DNA of 64,000 bases from Collimonas silvisoli (GTDB lineage Bacteria > Pseudomonadota > Gammaproteobacteria > Burkholderiales > Burkholderiaceae_D): contig NZ_JAGQEG010000002.1 of assembly GCF_018305005.1 (NCBI RefSeq), positions 33,070 to 97,069 of the forward strand, given 5' to 3'. Positions within the stretch are counted from its first letter, which is position 1; every line of letters starts with the position of its first letter. Below, piece after piece: positions 35,738 through 45,458 of this stretch. Below the pieces are notes generated by a model, which was given only the letters and a program-made list of their open reading frames with translations, was not told where the DNA came from and did no database searches. The translations under genes and the position numbers were made by a program.

Positions 35738-36502
35738 ATGATCATGCGTGCCCCAGTTGCCCCAACCGTTGCCCTTGTCACCGACGCCGCCAGCCCAGTC
35801 GGCCGTGCCATCGCGTTGGCGTTGGCGCAACAGGGCTGGCGTCTGGCGCTGCATTACCAGGATGACAGCATGCCGACTGTACTCTCGGCATTGCTTGAGG
35901 AATGTCAGGCGCTGGGTACTCAGGCTGTTGCCATCCAATGCAATTTGAGCAAGGAAACCGAGATCGCTACGTTGCTGCCGCGCGTGGTGGAAGAACTCGG
36001 CGACATCGGCTGCATCGTCAACAACGCCAGCCACGTTGAAACCGACAGCGCGTTCAATTTTTCCGCCGCGAGTCTGGGGCGCCACATGCAAAACAATCTG
36101 GCCGCGCCTCTCTTGCTGACGCAGGCGCTCTACGCAGCCACTCTCAAGATCGAAGGCGCGCAAGCGGTGGTCATCAATCTGCTGGATCAAAAACTGTTCA
36201 ATCCGCAACCGGATTTCCTCTCCTATACGCTGTCCAAGGCAGCGCTGCACAGCGCCACCGCCTTGCTGGCGCAGGCATACGCACCGCAGTTGCGGGTAGT
36301 CGGGGTCGCCCCGTCACTGGCAACAACGGACTCGCAGCCGAAGTTGCCGGCCATTTTAGAAGACATCGCGGCGACAGTCTGTTTTGCCGCCGCCTCCTCC
36401 GCCATTACCGGCAGTACACTAGTGGTCGATGGCGGCCAACATTTGTATCCTCACCCACGGGACCAGCTTGCCGCTCACGGCCAGCCCTCCCAATCTCACT
36501 GA
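35738..36502 (+). CDS. SDR-family oxidoreductase, possible pterin reductase
   Basis: The protein (254 aa) is a short-chain dehydrogenase. The Rossmann start VALVTDAASPVGRAIALAL replaces the usual TGxxxGxG glycines partly with Ala/Ser/Pro, while NNASHVETDS and the catalytic SYTLSKAAL (Tyr-x3-Lys) are retained. Seven bases downstream is folB, and SDRs in this position are often pteridine or dihydromonapterin reductases (FolM-like). That assignment is by neighbourhood and variant motif only. MIM gives two possible ATGs (35738 and 35744). Confidence 0.75.
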   Translation: MIMRAPVAPTVALVTDAASPVGRAIALALAQQGWRLALHYQDDSMPTVLSALLEECQALGTQAVAIQCNLSKETEIATLLPRVVEELGDIGCIVNNASHVETDSAFNFSAASLGRHMQNNLAAPLLLTQALYAATLKIEGAQAVVINLLDQKLFNPQPDFLSYTLSKAALHSATALLAQAYAPQLRVVGVAPSLATTDSQPKLPAILEDIAATVCFAAASSAITGSTLVVDGGQHLYPHPRDQLAAHGQPSQSH

Positions 36503-36509
36503 AAACACC

Positions 36510-36908
36510 ATGCTCTCCGCACTCATCCATCCCGACCTTAGCGATTGCCGTCGCCTGTTCCTGCGCGACTACGAAGTGCAGATCAATATCGGCGTCTACG
36601 AATCTGAAAAACAAGGCACGCAGCGCGCGCTGATCAATGTCGACCTGTTTGTGCCCTTGGCTTTATCAACGCCCACCAAAGATCATGTGGATGACGTGCT
36701 GGATTACAATTTCATGCGCAATACCGTGGCAAAGCGCATGGCGCAAGGCCATATCCATTTGCAGGAAACCCTGTGCGACGACCTCGCCAACGCCCTGCTG
36801 CTGCACCCGAGGGTGCGCGCGGTGCGGGTATCCTCGGAGAAACCTGACGCCTATCCCGATTGCCACTCGGTCGGCGTCGAAGTGTTTCGGATCAAACCGA
36901 AAGCCTGA
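36510..36908 (+). CDS. folB: Dihydroneopterin aldolase
   Basis: FolB (132 aa) cleaves dihydroneopterin to 6-hydroxymethyl-dihydropterin in folate synthesis. The sequence shows FLRDYEVQINIGVYESEKQG near the N-terminus, LDYNFMRNTV, ETLCDDLANALLLHPRVRA and the C-terminal VSSEKPDAYPDCHSVGVEV. The catalytic Lys is in SSEKPDA. The upstream 27 open codons overlap the SDR gene and are not used. Confidence 0.92.
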   Translation: MLSALIHPDLSDCRRLFLRDYEVQINIGVYESEKQGTQRALINVDLFVPLALSTPTKDHVDDVLDYNFMRNTVAKRMAQGHIHLQETLCDDLANALLLHPRVRAVRVSSEKPDAYPDCHSVGVEVFRIKPKA

Positions 36909-36962
36909 GGCTGAATCACCATGAGTGTCACCATGAATAAGCTATTGAAGCAGGAAGTCCTT

Positions 36963-37925
36963 ATGCAAGACCAATTACTAACGCAGCCAGCGGCGGCCAG
37001 CGACGCCGCTGTGAGTTTGCCAAGCCAGAAGAGCGTCGAGAAAATCGCCCACGAAAACAATAAGCTGCATAAGCGCCTGTGCCGCCAGGTTGGCCAGGCG
37101 ATCGGCGATTTCAACATGATCGAAGACGGCGACAAGGTGATGGTTTGCCTGTCGGGCGGCAAGGACAGTTACGCCCTGCTGGATATCCTGATGACCTTGC
37201 GCGAACGGGCGCCGATCAATTTCGAGATCGTCGCGGTGAACCTGGATCAGAAACAGCCGAATTTCCCCGATCACATCCTGCCGGCCTACCTGGAAAAGCT
37301 GGGGGTTGCCTACCATATCGAAAACCAGGATACCTACAGCATCGTCAAGCGCTTGATCCCGGAAGGCAAAACCACCTGCTCGCTGTGCTCGCGCCTGCGG
37401 CGCGGGATTTTGTATCGGGTCGCCACCGAGCTGGGCGCGACCAAGGTGGCGCTCGGCCACCATCGCGACGACATCATGGAAACCTTCTTCCTGAACATGT
37501 TCTTCGGCGGCAAACTGAAGAGCATGCCGGCCAAATTGCAATCGGACGACGGCAAGCAAATCGTGATCCGGCCGCTGGCCTACGTCAAGGAAGCCGATCT
37601 CAGCCGCTATGCCAAGGTCAAGCAATTCCCGATCATTCCTTGCGATCTGTGCGGCAGCCAGGAAAACCTGCAGCGCAAGCAGATCAAGGGCATGCTGCGC
37701 GAATGGGAAAAGAAATTCCCGGGCCGGGTGGAAAACATTTTCTCCTCGCTGTCGACGGTAGCGCCGTCGCATCTGATGGACCGCAATCTGTTCGGCTTCA
37801 CCGAATTGAAAGCCAGCGGCATTGCCGATCCCAACGGCGACATCGCTTTTGACGACGATCCTTGCTCCACGCCCGCAGCAGTCGCCAGCATTGTTCCCAT
37901 TGTTCCGTCACGGCCCGCAGACTAA
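36963..37925 (+). CDS. ttcA: tRNA 2-thiocytidine(32) synthetase TtcA
   Basis: TtcA (320 aa) thiolates cytidine 32 of certain tRNAs, using an iron-sulfur cluster and ATP. The PP-loop [13 protein letters not shown] and the two CxxC pairs ([12 protein letters not shown] and [15 protein letters not shown]) are intact, as is [14 protein letters not shown]. ATGs at 36921, 36933 and 36963 are in frame. The last is preferred because GCAGGAAG lies 7 bases upstream and the N-terminal length then resembles relatives. Confidence 0.93.
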   Translation: MQDQLLTQPAAASDAAVSLPSQKSVEKIAHENNKLHKRLCRQVGQAIGDFNMIEDGDKVMVCLSGGKDSYALLDILMTLRERAPINFEIVAVNLDQKQPNFPDHILPAYLEKLGVAYHIENQDTYSIVKRLIPEGKTTCSLCSRLRRGILYRVATELGATKVALGHHRDDIMETFFLNMFFGGKLKSMPAKLQSDDGKQIVIRPLAYVKEADLSRYAKVKQFPIIPCDLCGSQENLQRKQIKGMLREWEKKFPGRVENIFSSLSTVAPSHLMDRNLFGFTELKASGIADPNGDIAFDDDPCSTPAAVASIVPIVPSRPAD

Positions 37926-38012
37926 TGCAGCGCAATCCGGGCCGGGCTATATAATCAAAACGGACCGGAAGCGATCGACGTAATCAGGCGTAAATTTATC
38001 AGGAGAAGCGCA

Positions 38013-38345
38013 ATGGCAGGGTCCTATGTACTCAAGAAGTCAGTGGATGGACAATTCTATTTCCTGCTCTACTCCGGCAACGGCGAAGTGGTTTTGAACA
38101 GTGAGATGTATGTTGCCAAGGCCTCCGCCGAAAACGGCATCGCCTCGGTCCAGAGCAACAGCGCCCAGGACGATCGCTATAGCCGCAACCAGGCTTCCAA
38201 CGGCAAATTCTATTTCAATCTGAAGGCAGCGAATCACCAGGTCATCGGCAGCAGCCAGATGTACAACACTACCAGCGCACGCGACGCCGGGATCGATGCG
38301 GTCAAGAAAAACGGCCCCAGCACCGATGTCACAGACGAAGCCTGA
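38013..38345 (+). CDS. DUF1508 (YegP-like) tandem-repeat protein
   Basis: The protein (110 aa) consists of two DUF1508 repeats, about residues 9-55 (DGQFYFLLYSGNGEVVLNSE) and 60-105 (NGKFYFNLKAANHQVIGSSQ), each ending in an alanine/glycine helix such as ASAENGIASVQ. The role of the family is not established. A good Shine-Dalgarno (AGGAGAAG) precedes the ATG. Confidence 0.88.
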   Translation: MAGSYVLKKSVDGQFYFLLYSGNGEVVLNSEMYVAKASAENGIASVQSNSAQDDRYSRNQASNGKFYFNLKAANHQVIGSSQMYNTTSARDAGIDAVKKNGPSTDVTDEA

Positions 38346-38360
38346 GCGGCGGTGCAGCTG

Positions 38361-38394
38361 AATTGCAAATCGAATTGCAAATCGAATTGCAAAT
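38361..38394. repeat. Short tandem repeat, 12-bp unit
   Basis: The unit AATTGCAAATCG occurs at 38361-38372 and 38373-38384, with a third partial copy (10 bases) at 38385-38394, between the DUF1508 gene and the lipoprotein gene. The array is exact. It could arise by slippage. Confidence 0.85.
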
Positions 38395-38464
38395 ATTTGT
38401 AAGCCCTGTATTCATTCCATACGGCAAACCGTTTAATACCCAGGATCTTTTTCTGGAGACATAA

Positions 38465-39055
38465 ATGAACCGTCGTCGTTTTCAACGTTATCTTGCATTG
38501 TCAGCCGTGGCAGCGGCCACCGTTTCGCTGGCCGGCTGCGTAGTCGAACCGCCGCGCACCCGGGTCGAATACCGTGAAGTCAAAGTGGTGCAAGCGCCGC
38601 CGGCGCCGCTGGTGGAAGTTGCGCCGCCCGCGCCCTACCCCGATTCCTACTGGATCGCCGGCCACTGGAAGTGGGAAAACAATCGCTACGTCTGGAATAA
38701 CGGCCATTGGGAACAGTCCCGCCAAAACATGGTTTATCAGCATGCCTATTGGGCCAACGAAGGTGGCCAGTGGGTATTCCATGGCGGCCGCTGGGTGCAG
38801 ATCAACAGTACCTATAGCGCGCCGCCGGTGGTGATCAATGTGGCGCCGCCACCGCCGCAGATCGAAGTCATGCCGCCCGCACCTAGCCCCAACCACGTCT
38901 GGATAGGCGGTTACTGGCGCTGGAACAACGGCCGCCACGACTGGGTCAACGGCCACTGGGAAGCACGCCGGGATGGTTATTTCTGGGCGCCGGGGCATTG
39001 GGTCCGCAATGGCAACAGCTGGTCGTTCTCGGGCGGCTTCTGGCAACGCTATTAA
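38465..39055 (+). CDS. YXWGXW-repeat lipoprotein
   Basis: The protein (196 aa) starts with a twin-arginine-like basic stretch and a lipoprotein signal: the lipobox VSLAGC places the lipidated Cys at residue 25. The body contains repeated aromatic units of the YXWGXW type (SYWIAGHWKWENNRYVW, YFWAPGHWVRNGNSW, HVWIGGYWRWNNGRHDW) separated by Pro/Ala-rich spacers. These proteins are outer-membrane or periplasmic with unknown function. A GGAGA Shine-Dalgarno is present. Confidence 0.88.
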   Translation: MNRRRFQRYLALSAVAAATVSLAGCVVEPPRTRVEYREVKVVQAPPAPLVEVAPPAPYPDSYWIAGHWKWENNRYVWNNGHWEQSRQNMVYQHAYWANEGGQWVFHGGRWVQINSTYSAPPVVINVAPPPPQIEVMPPAPSPNHVWIGGYWRWNNGRHDWVNGHWEARRDGYFWAPGHWVRNGNSWSFSGGFWQRY

Positions 39056-39244
39056 TCCTGGCCTGACCTGCGCGATGAGCAGAACATCGCCTCAACGCTG
39101 CGAACGCGGCCTTGGGGCGATGTCTTTTCTTGCCGTCAAATTAGCTGGATCACGCCAGCTGAGTTGCCATATATGCAGCACGGACGCTGAATTTGCAGCT
39201 GCCGCGCATGATAAAATTTGCCACCTATTTTCTTTCTATCGACT

Positions 39245-40603
39245 ATGAACGTTGTCATTCTCGCTGCCGGCATGGGCAAGCGCATGCAGTCCGCGCTGCC
39301 AAAAGTGTTGCACCCGCTGGCGGGCAAGCCGCTGCTATCGCACGTGATCAGTGCGGCGCGCGCCTTGTCCCCCACCACCTTGTGCGTCATCTACGGCCAT
39401 GGCGGCGACGCCGTGCCGCGCTCGCTGGCAGCTGCAGACCTGGTATTCGCCAAACAAGAGCCGCAACTCGGCACCGGCCACGCAGTGGCGCAAGCCGCCT
39501 CGCATCTGGACGACGCCGTGCCCACGCTGGTGCTGTATGGGGATGTGCCGCTGATCGGCAGCAGCACGCTGCAACGGCTGATCGATAGCGCCGGCAACGA
39601 CAAACTGGCCATCCTGACGGTTGATCTGCTTGACCCGACCGGTTATGGCCGCATCGTCCGCGAACACGGCCAGATCGTCAGCATCGTCGAGCAGAAAGAC
39701 GCGACGCCGGAACAACGCGCAATTCGCGAATGCAATACCGGCATCATGGTGGCGCCAACCGTGCAGCTCAAGCAATGGCTGGCCGGCCTGTCCAACAATA
39801 ATGCGCAAGGCGAATACTATCTGACCGATATCGTCGCCAGCGCCGTCGCCGACGGCACGCCGGTGGTATCGGCCCAACCCGACGCCGTCGCGGAAACGCT
39901 GGGCGTCAACAGCAAGGTGCAACTGGCCGAACTGGAACGCATCCATCAACGCAACATCGCCGAGCGCTTGCTGGAACAGGGCGTCACCCTGCTCGACCCG
40001 GCGCGCCTGGACGTGCGCGGCACGCTTAGCTGCGGCCGCGATGTGAGCATCGATATCGGCTGCGTCTTCGAGGGTGAGGTCAGCATCGAAGACGGCGCCG
40101 TGATCGGCGCCCATTGCGTCATCAAGAATGCCCGCATCGGCCGCGACGCCAACATCAAGCCGTTCTGCCATATCGAAGATGCCGTGGTCGGCGCCGCTTC
40201 TCAAATCGGACCCTATGCCCGCCTGCGTCCCGGCACCGAACTCGGCGAAGATGTCCATATCGGCAATTTCGTCGAAGTCAAAAACAGCCAGATCGCAGCC
40301 CATAGCAAAGCCAATCACCTGGCCTATGTCGGCGACGCCACGGTGGGATCGCGCGTGAATATCGGCGCCGGCGCCATCACCTGCAACTACGACGGCGCCA
40401 ACAAATCCCGCACAGTCATCGAAGACGACGCCTTTATCGGCAGCGATAGCCAGCTGGTGGCGCCGGTGCGGGTCGGCAAAGGCGCGACTCTGGGCGCAGG
40501 CACCACGCTGACCAAGGATGCGCCGGAAGGCAAGCTGACCGTTTCGCGTGCGCGCCAGATCACTATCGACGGCTGGCAACGGCCAGTAAAGATCAAAAAA
40601 TAA
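39245..40603 (+). CDS. glmU: Bifunctional GlcNAc-1-phosphate uridyltransferase / glucosamine-1-phosphate acetyltransferase
   Basis: GlmU (452 aa) makes UDP-GlcNAc for peptidoglycan and lipopolysaccharide. The N-terminal uridyltransferase has [20 protein letters not shown] (residues 3-22). The C-terminal left-handed beta-helix acetyltransferase contains the hexapeptide-rich region from about residue 250 and the catalytic-region motif [20 protein letters not shown]. Nine open codons upstream of the ATG at 39245 are ignored. glmS lies 0.7 kb away, so both steps of the pathway are close together. Confidence 0.96.
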   Translation: MNVVILAAGMGKRMQSALPKVLHPLAGKPLLSHVISAARALSPTTLCVIYGHGGDAVPRSLAAADLVFAKQEPQLGTGHAVAQAASHLDDAVPTLVLYGDVPLIGSSTLQRLIDSAGNDKLAILTVDLLDPTGYGRIVREHGQIVSIVEQKDATPEQRAIRECNTGIMVAPTVQLKQWLAGLSNNNAQGEYYLTDIVASAVADGTPVVSAQPDAVAETLGVNSKVQLAELERIHQRNIAERLLEQGVTLLDPARLDVRGTLSCGRDVSIDIGCVFEGEVSIEDGAVIGAHCVIKNARIGRDANIKPFCHIEDAVVGAASQIGPYARLRPGTELGEDVHIGNFVEVKNSQIAAHSKANHLAYVGDATVGSRVNIGAGAITCNYDGANKSRTVIEDDAFIGSDSQLVAPVRVGKGATLGAGTTLTKDAPEGKLTVSRARQITIDGWQRPVKIKK

Positions 40604-40615
40604 ATTGGATGGATG

Positions 40616-40644
40616 AACGCCGGTTACGACCGGCGTTTTCTTTT
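40616..40644 (+). terminator. Rho-independent terminator after glmU
   Basis: The 9-bp stem AACGCCGGT (40616-40624) and ACCGGCGTT (40629-40637) has a TACG tetraloop and is followed by TTCTTTT, 13 bases after the glmU stop. The convergent Lrp-family gene ends within the T-tract at 40643, so the element may serve both transcripts. Confidence 0.9.
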
Positions 40645-41107
40645 ATACGGCCAGCCGCGTATCGAACTTGCTGCGGTAAATCGAGAAATACGTCCGCACA
40701 TTGCGCACATTCTTTTGCGCGGCGAACAGCTGGTGCGCCAGCGCATGGTACGCCGCCATATCCGCCACCTGCACCACCAGCACGAAATCCGGTCCGGGCG
40801 AGACCCGATAACATTGCAGCAGCGTCGGCTCATTCGCCACCAACGCCTCAAACTCCAGCAACCGTTCCGCCGCCTGATTATCAAGTGTCACTTCGACAAT
40901 CGCGGTCAAGCCGGCGCCGACCTTGTCGGGCGCCACAATCGCCACTTGGCGCAGGATGATGCCGGCATCGGTCAGGCGCTTGACCCGCCGCAGACAAGTC
41001 GGTGCCGACGCATGCACCTGCTGCGCCAACTGGTGGTTGGTTTGTGCAGCATCGGCCTGCAGGGCATTCAAAATCCGTTTGTCCAGCTCGTCCAGAACGA
41101 TGTCCAT
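40643..41107 (-). CDS. Lrp/AsnC-family transcriptional regulator
   Basis: The protein (154 aa) has an N-terminal winged helix-turn-helix (LDELDKRILNALQADAAQTN, then VHASAPTCLRRVKRLTDAG) and a C-terminal ligand-binding RAM/AsnC domain (YRVSPGPDFVLVVQVADMAA). It is divergent from glmS, sharing a 160-base A/T-rich upstream region. The target and effector are not evident. Eighteen open codons upstream of the ATG at 41107 are rejected as not family-like. Confidence 0.9.
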   Translation of the reverse strand: MDIVLDELDKRILNALQADAAQTNHQLAQQVHASAPTCLRRVKRLTDAGIILRQVAIVAPDKVGAGLTAIVEVTLDNQAAERLLEFEALVANEPTLLQCYRVSPGPDFVLVVQVADMAAYHALAHQLFAAQKNVRNVRTYFSIYRSKFDTRLAV

Positions 41108-41268
41108 GGGCAATATGCAATTTATTGAATAAATTAAAGTATAAATGAAATAATATTCCACTTTATTCTCATCATGAAATATTCGATCAAATATTAATAA
41201 ATTTAGTAATCTTATTTCATAAGCACTGACCTAAGATACGCCCATTCACCTAATCAATGAGGAAAGCC

Positions 41269-43086
41269 ATGTGCGGAATCGTCGCAGCAGTTGCCCAGAT
41301 TAATGTCACCCCCATCCTGCTGGAAGGATTGAAGCGGCTCGAATACCGCGGTTACGATTCTTGCGGCGTCGCCTTGCACATAGACGGAAAATTGCAGCGT
41401 TCGCGCAGCACCTCGCGCGTGGCGGATCTGGAAGCGCAAGTCGAAAAAGCGCATTTATCGGGCTTTACCGGAATTGCACACACCCGCTGGGCAACCCACG
41501 GCGCACCGGCAACCCACAATGCCCACCCGCATTTTTCGCGTGACCGGATCGCCCTGGTCCACAACGGCATTATCGAAAACCACGACGAATTGCGCGCTGA
41601 ACTGCAAGCCGCCGGTTATCACTTCGAAAGCCAGACCGACACCGAGGTGATCGCCCATCTGGTCGATCATATGTACAACGGCGACCTGTTCGCCACCGTG
41701 CAGCAAGCGGTGCGACGCCTGACCGGCGCTTATGCGATTGCCGTATTCTGCGTCGACGAACCGCACCGCGTAGTCGCCGCCCGCCAGGGTTCGCCATTGA
41801 TCGTCGGCGTCGGCCAGGGCCAGAATTTCGTCGCCTCGGACGCCATGGCGCTGGCCGGCACCACGGACCAGATCATTTACCTGGAAGAAGGCGACGTGGT
41901 CGACCTGCAACTGCAACGCGTCTGGATCGTCGACGCCGCCGGCAAAGCAGTCGAGCGCGAAGTCAAAACCGTGCATGCCTACAGCAGCGCAGTCGAACTG
42001 GGGCCGTATCAGCATTACATGCAAAAGGAAATTTTCGAACAGCCGCGGGCGATTGCCAACACCTTGGAAGGCGTCACCGGCATCATGCCGGAACTATTCG
42101 GCGACGGCGCCTTCAATGTGTTCAAAAAAATTGATTCAGTCCTGATCCTGGCCTGCGGCACCAGCTACTACGCCGGCCTCACCGCAAAATACTGGATCGA
42201 ATCGGTCGCCAGGATCCCGGTCAACGTCGAGATCGCCAGCGAATACCGCTACCGCGACAGCGTGCCGAATTCAAACTCGCTGGTAGTCACCATCTCGCAA
42301 AGCGGTGAAACCGCCGACACGCTGGCCGCGCTCAAACACGCCAGAGCGCTAGGCATGCAACACACGCTGACCGTCTGCAACGTCGCCACCAGCGCCATGG
42401 TGCGCGAATGCGCGCTGGCTTACATCACCCGCGCCGGCGTCGAAGTCGGCGTCGCCTCGACCAAAGCCTTCACCACTCAGTTGGTCGCACTATTTCTGCT
42501 GGCGCTGGCGCTGGCGCAAAGCAAGGGACGCCTCAGCGATGAAGAGGAAGCGGCTCATCTGAAAGCCATGCGCCACCTGCCCGCCGCACTGCAAAGCGTG
42601 CTGGCGCTGGAACCGCATATCGTGGCCTGGGCCGAAGCCTTCGCGCGCAAGGAAAACGCCCTGTTCCTGGGCCGCGGCATCCACTACCCGATCGCGCTGG
42701 AAGGCGCATTGAAGCTCAAGGAAATCACCTACATCCACGCCGAAGCCTACGCCGCCGGCGAACTCAAGCACGGCCCGCTGGCGCTGGTCACCGAAGAAAT
42801 GCCGGTGGTTACTGTTGCGCCTAACGATGCGCTTATCGAGAAACTGAAATCGAATATGCAGGAAGTGCGTGCCCGCGGCGGCCAGCTTTATGTTTTCGCC
42901 GATGCGGATTCACACATCAAATCAAGCGACGGCGTGCATGTGATCCGGCTACCGGAAAACTATGGTTTGCTGTCGCCGATTCTGCACGTGGTGCCGCTGC
43001 AATTGCTGGCGTATCACACAGCGCTGGCGCGGGGGACGGATGTGGACAAGCCGAGGAATCTGGCCAAGTCGGTTACTGTCGAGTAG
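41269..43086 (+). CDS. glmS: Glutamine-fructose-6-phosphate aminotransferase (isomerizing)
   Basis: GlmS (605 aa) makes glucosamine-6-phosphate from fructose-6-phosphate and glutamine. Cys2 ([10 protein letters not shown]) is the N-terminal nucleophile of the glutaminase domain, so the ATG at 41269 is fixed by chemistry despite an in-frame ATG at 41257. Two SIS domains follow ([20 protein letters not shown] and [20 protein letters not shown]), ending with the conserved [12 protein letters not shown]. No glmS ribozyme is present upstream. Its 3' end marks the border between conserved and accessory DNA. Confidence 0.96.
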   Translation: MCGIVAAVAQINVTPILLEGLKRLEYRGYDSCGVALHIDGKLQRSRSTSRVADLEAQVEKAHLSGFTGIAHTRWATHGAPATHNAHPHFSRDRIALVHNGIIENHDELRAELQAAGYHFESQTDTEVIAHLVDHMYNGDLFATVQQAVRRLTGAYAIAVFCVDEPHRVVAARQGSPLIVGVGQGQNFVASDAMALAGTTDQIIYLEEGDVVDLQLQRVWIVDAAGKAVEREVKTVHAYSSAVELGPYQHYMQKEIFEQPRAIANTLEGVTGIMPELFGDGAFNVFKKIDSVLILACGTSYYAGLTAKYWIESVARIPVNVEIASEYRYRDSVPNSNSLVVTISQSGETADTLAALKHARALGMQHTLTVCNVATSAMVRECALAYITRAGVEVGVASTKAFTTQLVALFLLALALAQSKGRLSDEEEAAHLKAMRHLPAALQSVLALEPHIVAWAEAFARKENALFLGRGIHYPIALEGALKLKEITYIHAEAYAAGELKHGPLALVTEEMPVVTVAPNDALIEKLKSNMQEVRARGGQLYVFADADSHIKSSDGVHVIRLPENYGLLSPILHVVPLQLLAYHTALARGTDVDKPRNLAKSVTVE

Positions 43087-43765
43087 GGGAACCTCCACTG
43101 CCTTGTGTTGCATTCCTTACAATTAAAGTCGAAAACATTGGTGGCCCTTCAGAACAAGGTGCTAACTACTGGAAACGCCCATTAGTTGGGGATACGACTA
43201 GGCCATTAGTTTTAGATACAGACCGGGAGCTAGGCTGGAACCCCTTCCGCTGCAGGGTGTACCGTGCTGGTCCGCGTTAACCTATCCTGATGGCGTTGAC
43301 CTCACGGTTCATGAATGACCGCCTAATGCGTGTTGCGACGAGTAGCAAGCGCCCCACATTAGATGGTCAAGCAGGTTCTTTGAACGTCTGCCAGCGGCTG
43401 CGGTCATTGGCTATGACGCGGTTATTGATGTCGACGGTATTGGCCTGCCTAGATGTAATTCTGAACGACGGCTTCAATTCATATAGCTGCCATTCGCCGA
43501 TTCAAATAGCAAATACTGTGGTGTCGCATTTTTGAACGGCCGGTTTCTAGACTTTGAGAGACCGGATCCGACCCCAAGCAGCCCCATAGGTTTTCCGAAA
43601 GCGGTCTTTCAGTATGCTATTCAAGGATCTCAACCTAGCTTTGAACGACATGATTTCAATTAAAATCGGCTCGCTCCCATTGTCCAAGTATTGATAAGAA
43701 GTATGTCTCCGAGGTGGCCTCAGTCGTCACATGCGGACGATTTTTGCTGAGGCCCGGTTATTGAT
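43087..43765. other. Non-coding stretch downstream of glmS, no gene recognised
   Basis: About 680 bases without a convincing gene. Short open stretches have no family resemblance and the sequence looks degraded. The end nearest the tautomerase gene carries a compound inverted repeat: GGCCTCAG (43716-43723) with CTGAGGCC (43747-43754), enclosing TCGTC (43724-43728) with GACGA (43736-43740). No Tn7 end is recognisable although this is the glmS-downstream site used by Tn7-like elements. Confidence 0.5.
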
Positions 43766-43951
43766 TTACTTATCGGCGAGCAGCTTGCCAGCCTTTGCCC
43801 AATTCTCACGTGACACTTCACTAATCACAATATCCACGCTTTCCAGCGGACAGGCCAAGGTTTCGACAGCCACTCGGGTCACTTCGCGAACGAAAGCGCG
43901 CTTTTGTTCCGGCGTGCGGCCAGGATGCATTTCCAAACGTAAAATAGGCAT
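43766..43951 (-). CDS. 4-oxalocrotonate tautomerase-family protein
   Basis: The protein (61 aa) has the tautomerase fold: after removal of Met the catalytic N-terminal Pro is exposed (MPILRLEMHPGRTPEQKRAF), followed by a helix and ESVDIVISEVSRENWAKAG. The length matches the short 4-OT class. It is divergent from a LysR regulator 119 bases away, which probably controls it. The substrate is unknown. Confidence 0.88.
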   Translation of the reverse strand: MPILRLEMHPGRTPEQKRAFVREVTRVAVETLACPLESVDIVISEVSRENWAKAGKLLADK

Positions 43952-44033
43952 AACAGTTCCTCGGTAAGCGACACCCCGAATGAGGTGCCAGTGCCCTTAG
44001 TGTTATTCAGTTCTGGGTGCAGATAAATATGCG

Positions 44034-44047
44034 ATAATTTCAATTAT
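44034..44047. promoter_or_regulatory. A/T-rich dyad between the tautomerase and LysR genes
   Basis: ATAATT (44034-44039) and AATTAT (44042-44047) form a perfect dyad 24 bases upstream of the LysR start. LysR regulators commonly bind A/T-rich dyads in such divergent spacers, so this is a candidate operator; no experimental or comparative support is available. Confidence 0.35.
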
Positions 44048-44070
44048 TCAAAACCCACAGGTTCTTAATC

Positions 44071-44964
44071 ATGGACAGGCTAGCTGGCATGACAATGTTT
44101 GTGCGAGTGGTGGAAAGCGGCAACTTCACTGCCGCGGCTACAGCCAGCGGAGTTTCTCCCACCATGGTTGCCAAACACATTAGGACTATCGAACAACGGC
44201 TCGGCGCACGTTTGCTCCACCGTACCACTCGCCGACAACAGCTAACTGAAGTGGGTACGCTCTATTACGAACGTTGCAAGCGCGCGCTGTCCGAAGTGGA
44301 GCTGGCTGAAGCTAGCGCTTCAGAGCTGCAGGCCAGCCCACGCGGAGTGGTTAGGTTAGTTGCTCCAGTGAGCTTTGGCAGCCAGAGCCTTGTTCCTGTA
44401 TTGGCCGACTACCTGGCTCGCCATCCCGAAGTCAACGTAGAGCTGACACTGGACAATCGCGTACCTGACCTTATCAACGAAGGTTACGAATTAGGTCTCC
44501 ATATCGGCGAAATTGACACAGTCGGGCTGGTCGCGCGGCCGCTACGGCCCTATCGCAGGATACTGGCAGCAGCGCCAAGCTATCTTGCTCAGCATGGGCA
44601 GCCGGAACACCCAGAACAATTGAATGCGCACAGTTGCCTCGGCTTGTCGTACTGGCGTCACCATGATCGCTGGCATTTGGTTGGACCTGATGGTGAATTG
44701 TGTGGAGTGTCGGTAAAAGGCCGATTCAGTTCAAACCAAGGTAGTGCTTTGCGCAATGCTGCCTTGCATGGCGCCGGTATCGTGCTCCAACCTGAAGTGC
44801 TCCTGGCTGACGACATTGCAGCAGGCCGTTTGGTGCCGGTATTGCCGACCTGGTCATATAAGTCGACGCCAATGTATCTGATTTACGCACAGGATAGCCG
44901 GCCAACGGCAAAGTTACGCAGCGTTATCGATCTGCTGCTAAAGCGTTTCGGTCTCGAAGAGTAA
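44071..44964 (+). CDS. LysR-family transcriptional regulator
   Basis: The protein (297 aa) has an N-terminal winged helix-turn-helix (MFVRVVESGNFTAAATASGV, then HIRTIEQRLGARLLHRTTRR) and a LysR substrate-binding domain from about residue 93. The RTTRRQQLTEVG pattern places it in the CrgA/DsdC-like branch common in proteobacteria. It is divergent from the tautomerase gene, the likely target. Confidence 0.93.
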   Translation: MDRLAGMTMFVRVVESGNFTAAATASGVSPTMVAKHIRTIEQRLGARLLHRTTRRQQLTEVGTLYYERCKRALSEVELAEASASELQASPRGVVRLVAPVSFGSQSLVPVLADYLARHPEVNVELTLDNRVPDLINEGYELGLHIGEIDTVGLVARPLRPYRRILAAAPSYLAQHGQPEHPEQLNAHSCLGLSYWRHHDRWHLVGPDGELCGVSVKGRFSSNQGSALRNAALHGAGIVLQPEVLLADDIAAGRLVPVLPTWSYKSTPMYLIYAQDSRPTAKLRSVIDLLLKRFGLEE

Positions 44965-45213
44965 CCCAAAGGATTAGGTGATGGCGTACCGATATAGAAT
45001 GAGCTGATGGCAGACTTCAAAGTGCCGGCAGTCCTCACGCGCCGCGACATTGTCCACCGTAACGGTAAAGACAAGTCAGGTAACGTAATTGATCTGCCCC
45101 CCTCGTTGTGTCGACACTGGACGACGTGCTCAACTTCGTTGAAAACGTTGACAAAGCGGTCAAGCGCGTCGTTGAACTGGCCAAGAGCACACCAAAATAA
45201 TCGTGTGGGGCCG

Positions 45214-45445
45214 CGCACGGAGTTGGAGATCCAGCGGACCTTATTGCGGGAAGTCGATCAGGAACGTTGGACCAGTCTGGACCGGACACTGCAACGCGAA
45301 GCGCGAGACGGCTTGAATCATGTCGATCAGCCCGCCCGCGATCCGACGAAGCGGCATCAGTGCGTGTTGCTGGTCGGCCGCCTGCAACGTTTGCAGCGCA
45401 TGGGGCTGGCGAGCGAAGAACGCCCCGGTGTATGGGATAAACCCG
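45214..45445 (+). pseudogene. Relaxase (DUF3363-type) C-terminal fragment
   Basis: In one frame the stretch LLREVDQERWTSLDRTLQRE, then LLVGRLQRLQRMGLASEERP, resembles the C-terminal domain of relaxase/DUF3363 proteins of integrative conjugative elements. The N-terminal nuclease is absent, and the frame runs on at both ends into unrelated sequence. The preceding bases (44965-45213) have another short degraded open stretch (ending LAKSTPK) that I cannot assign. Likely a leftover of a conjugative element. Confidence 0.45.
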
Positions 45446-45458
45446 AGGACGCTGTTGC

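Noticed and set aside
41162..41268. Possible glmS ribozyme or riboswitch upstream of glmS
   Set aside because: The spacer is short and A/T-rich with no ribozyme-like conserved core; glmS ribozymes are found mainly in Firmicutes.
43087..43300. Tn7 end sequence downstream of glmS
   Set aside because: No TGTGGGCGG-type terminal repeat or TnsB-site series is visible in the first 200 bases.
43290..43535. 81-codon plus-strand open frame after glmS
   Set aside because: No family resemblance, no Shine-Dalgarno, lies within degraded sequence.
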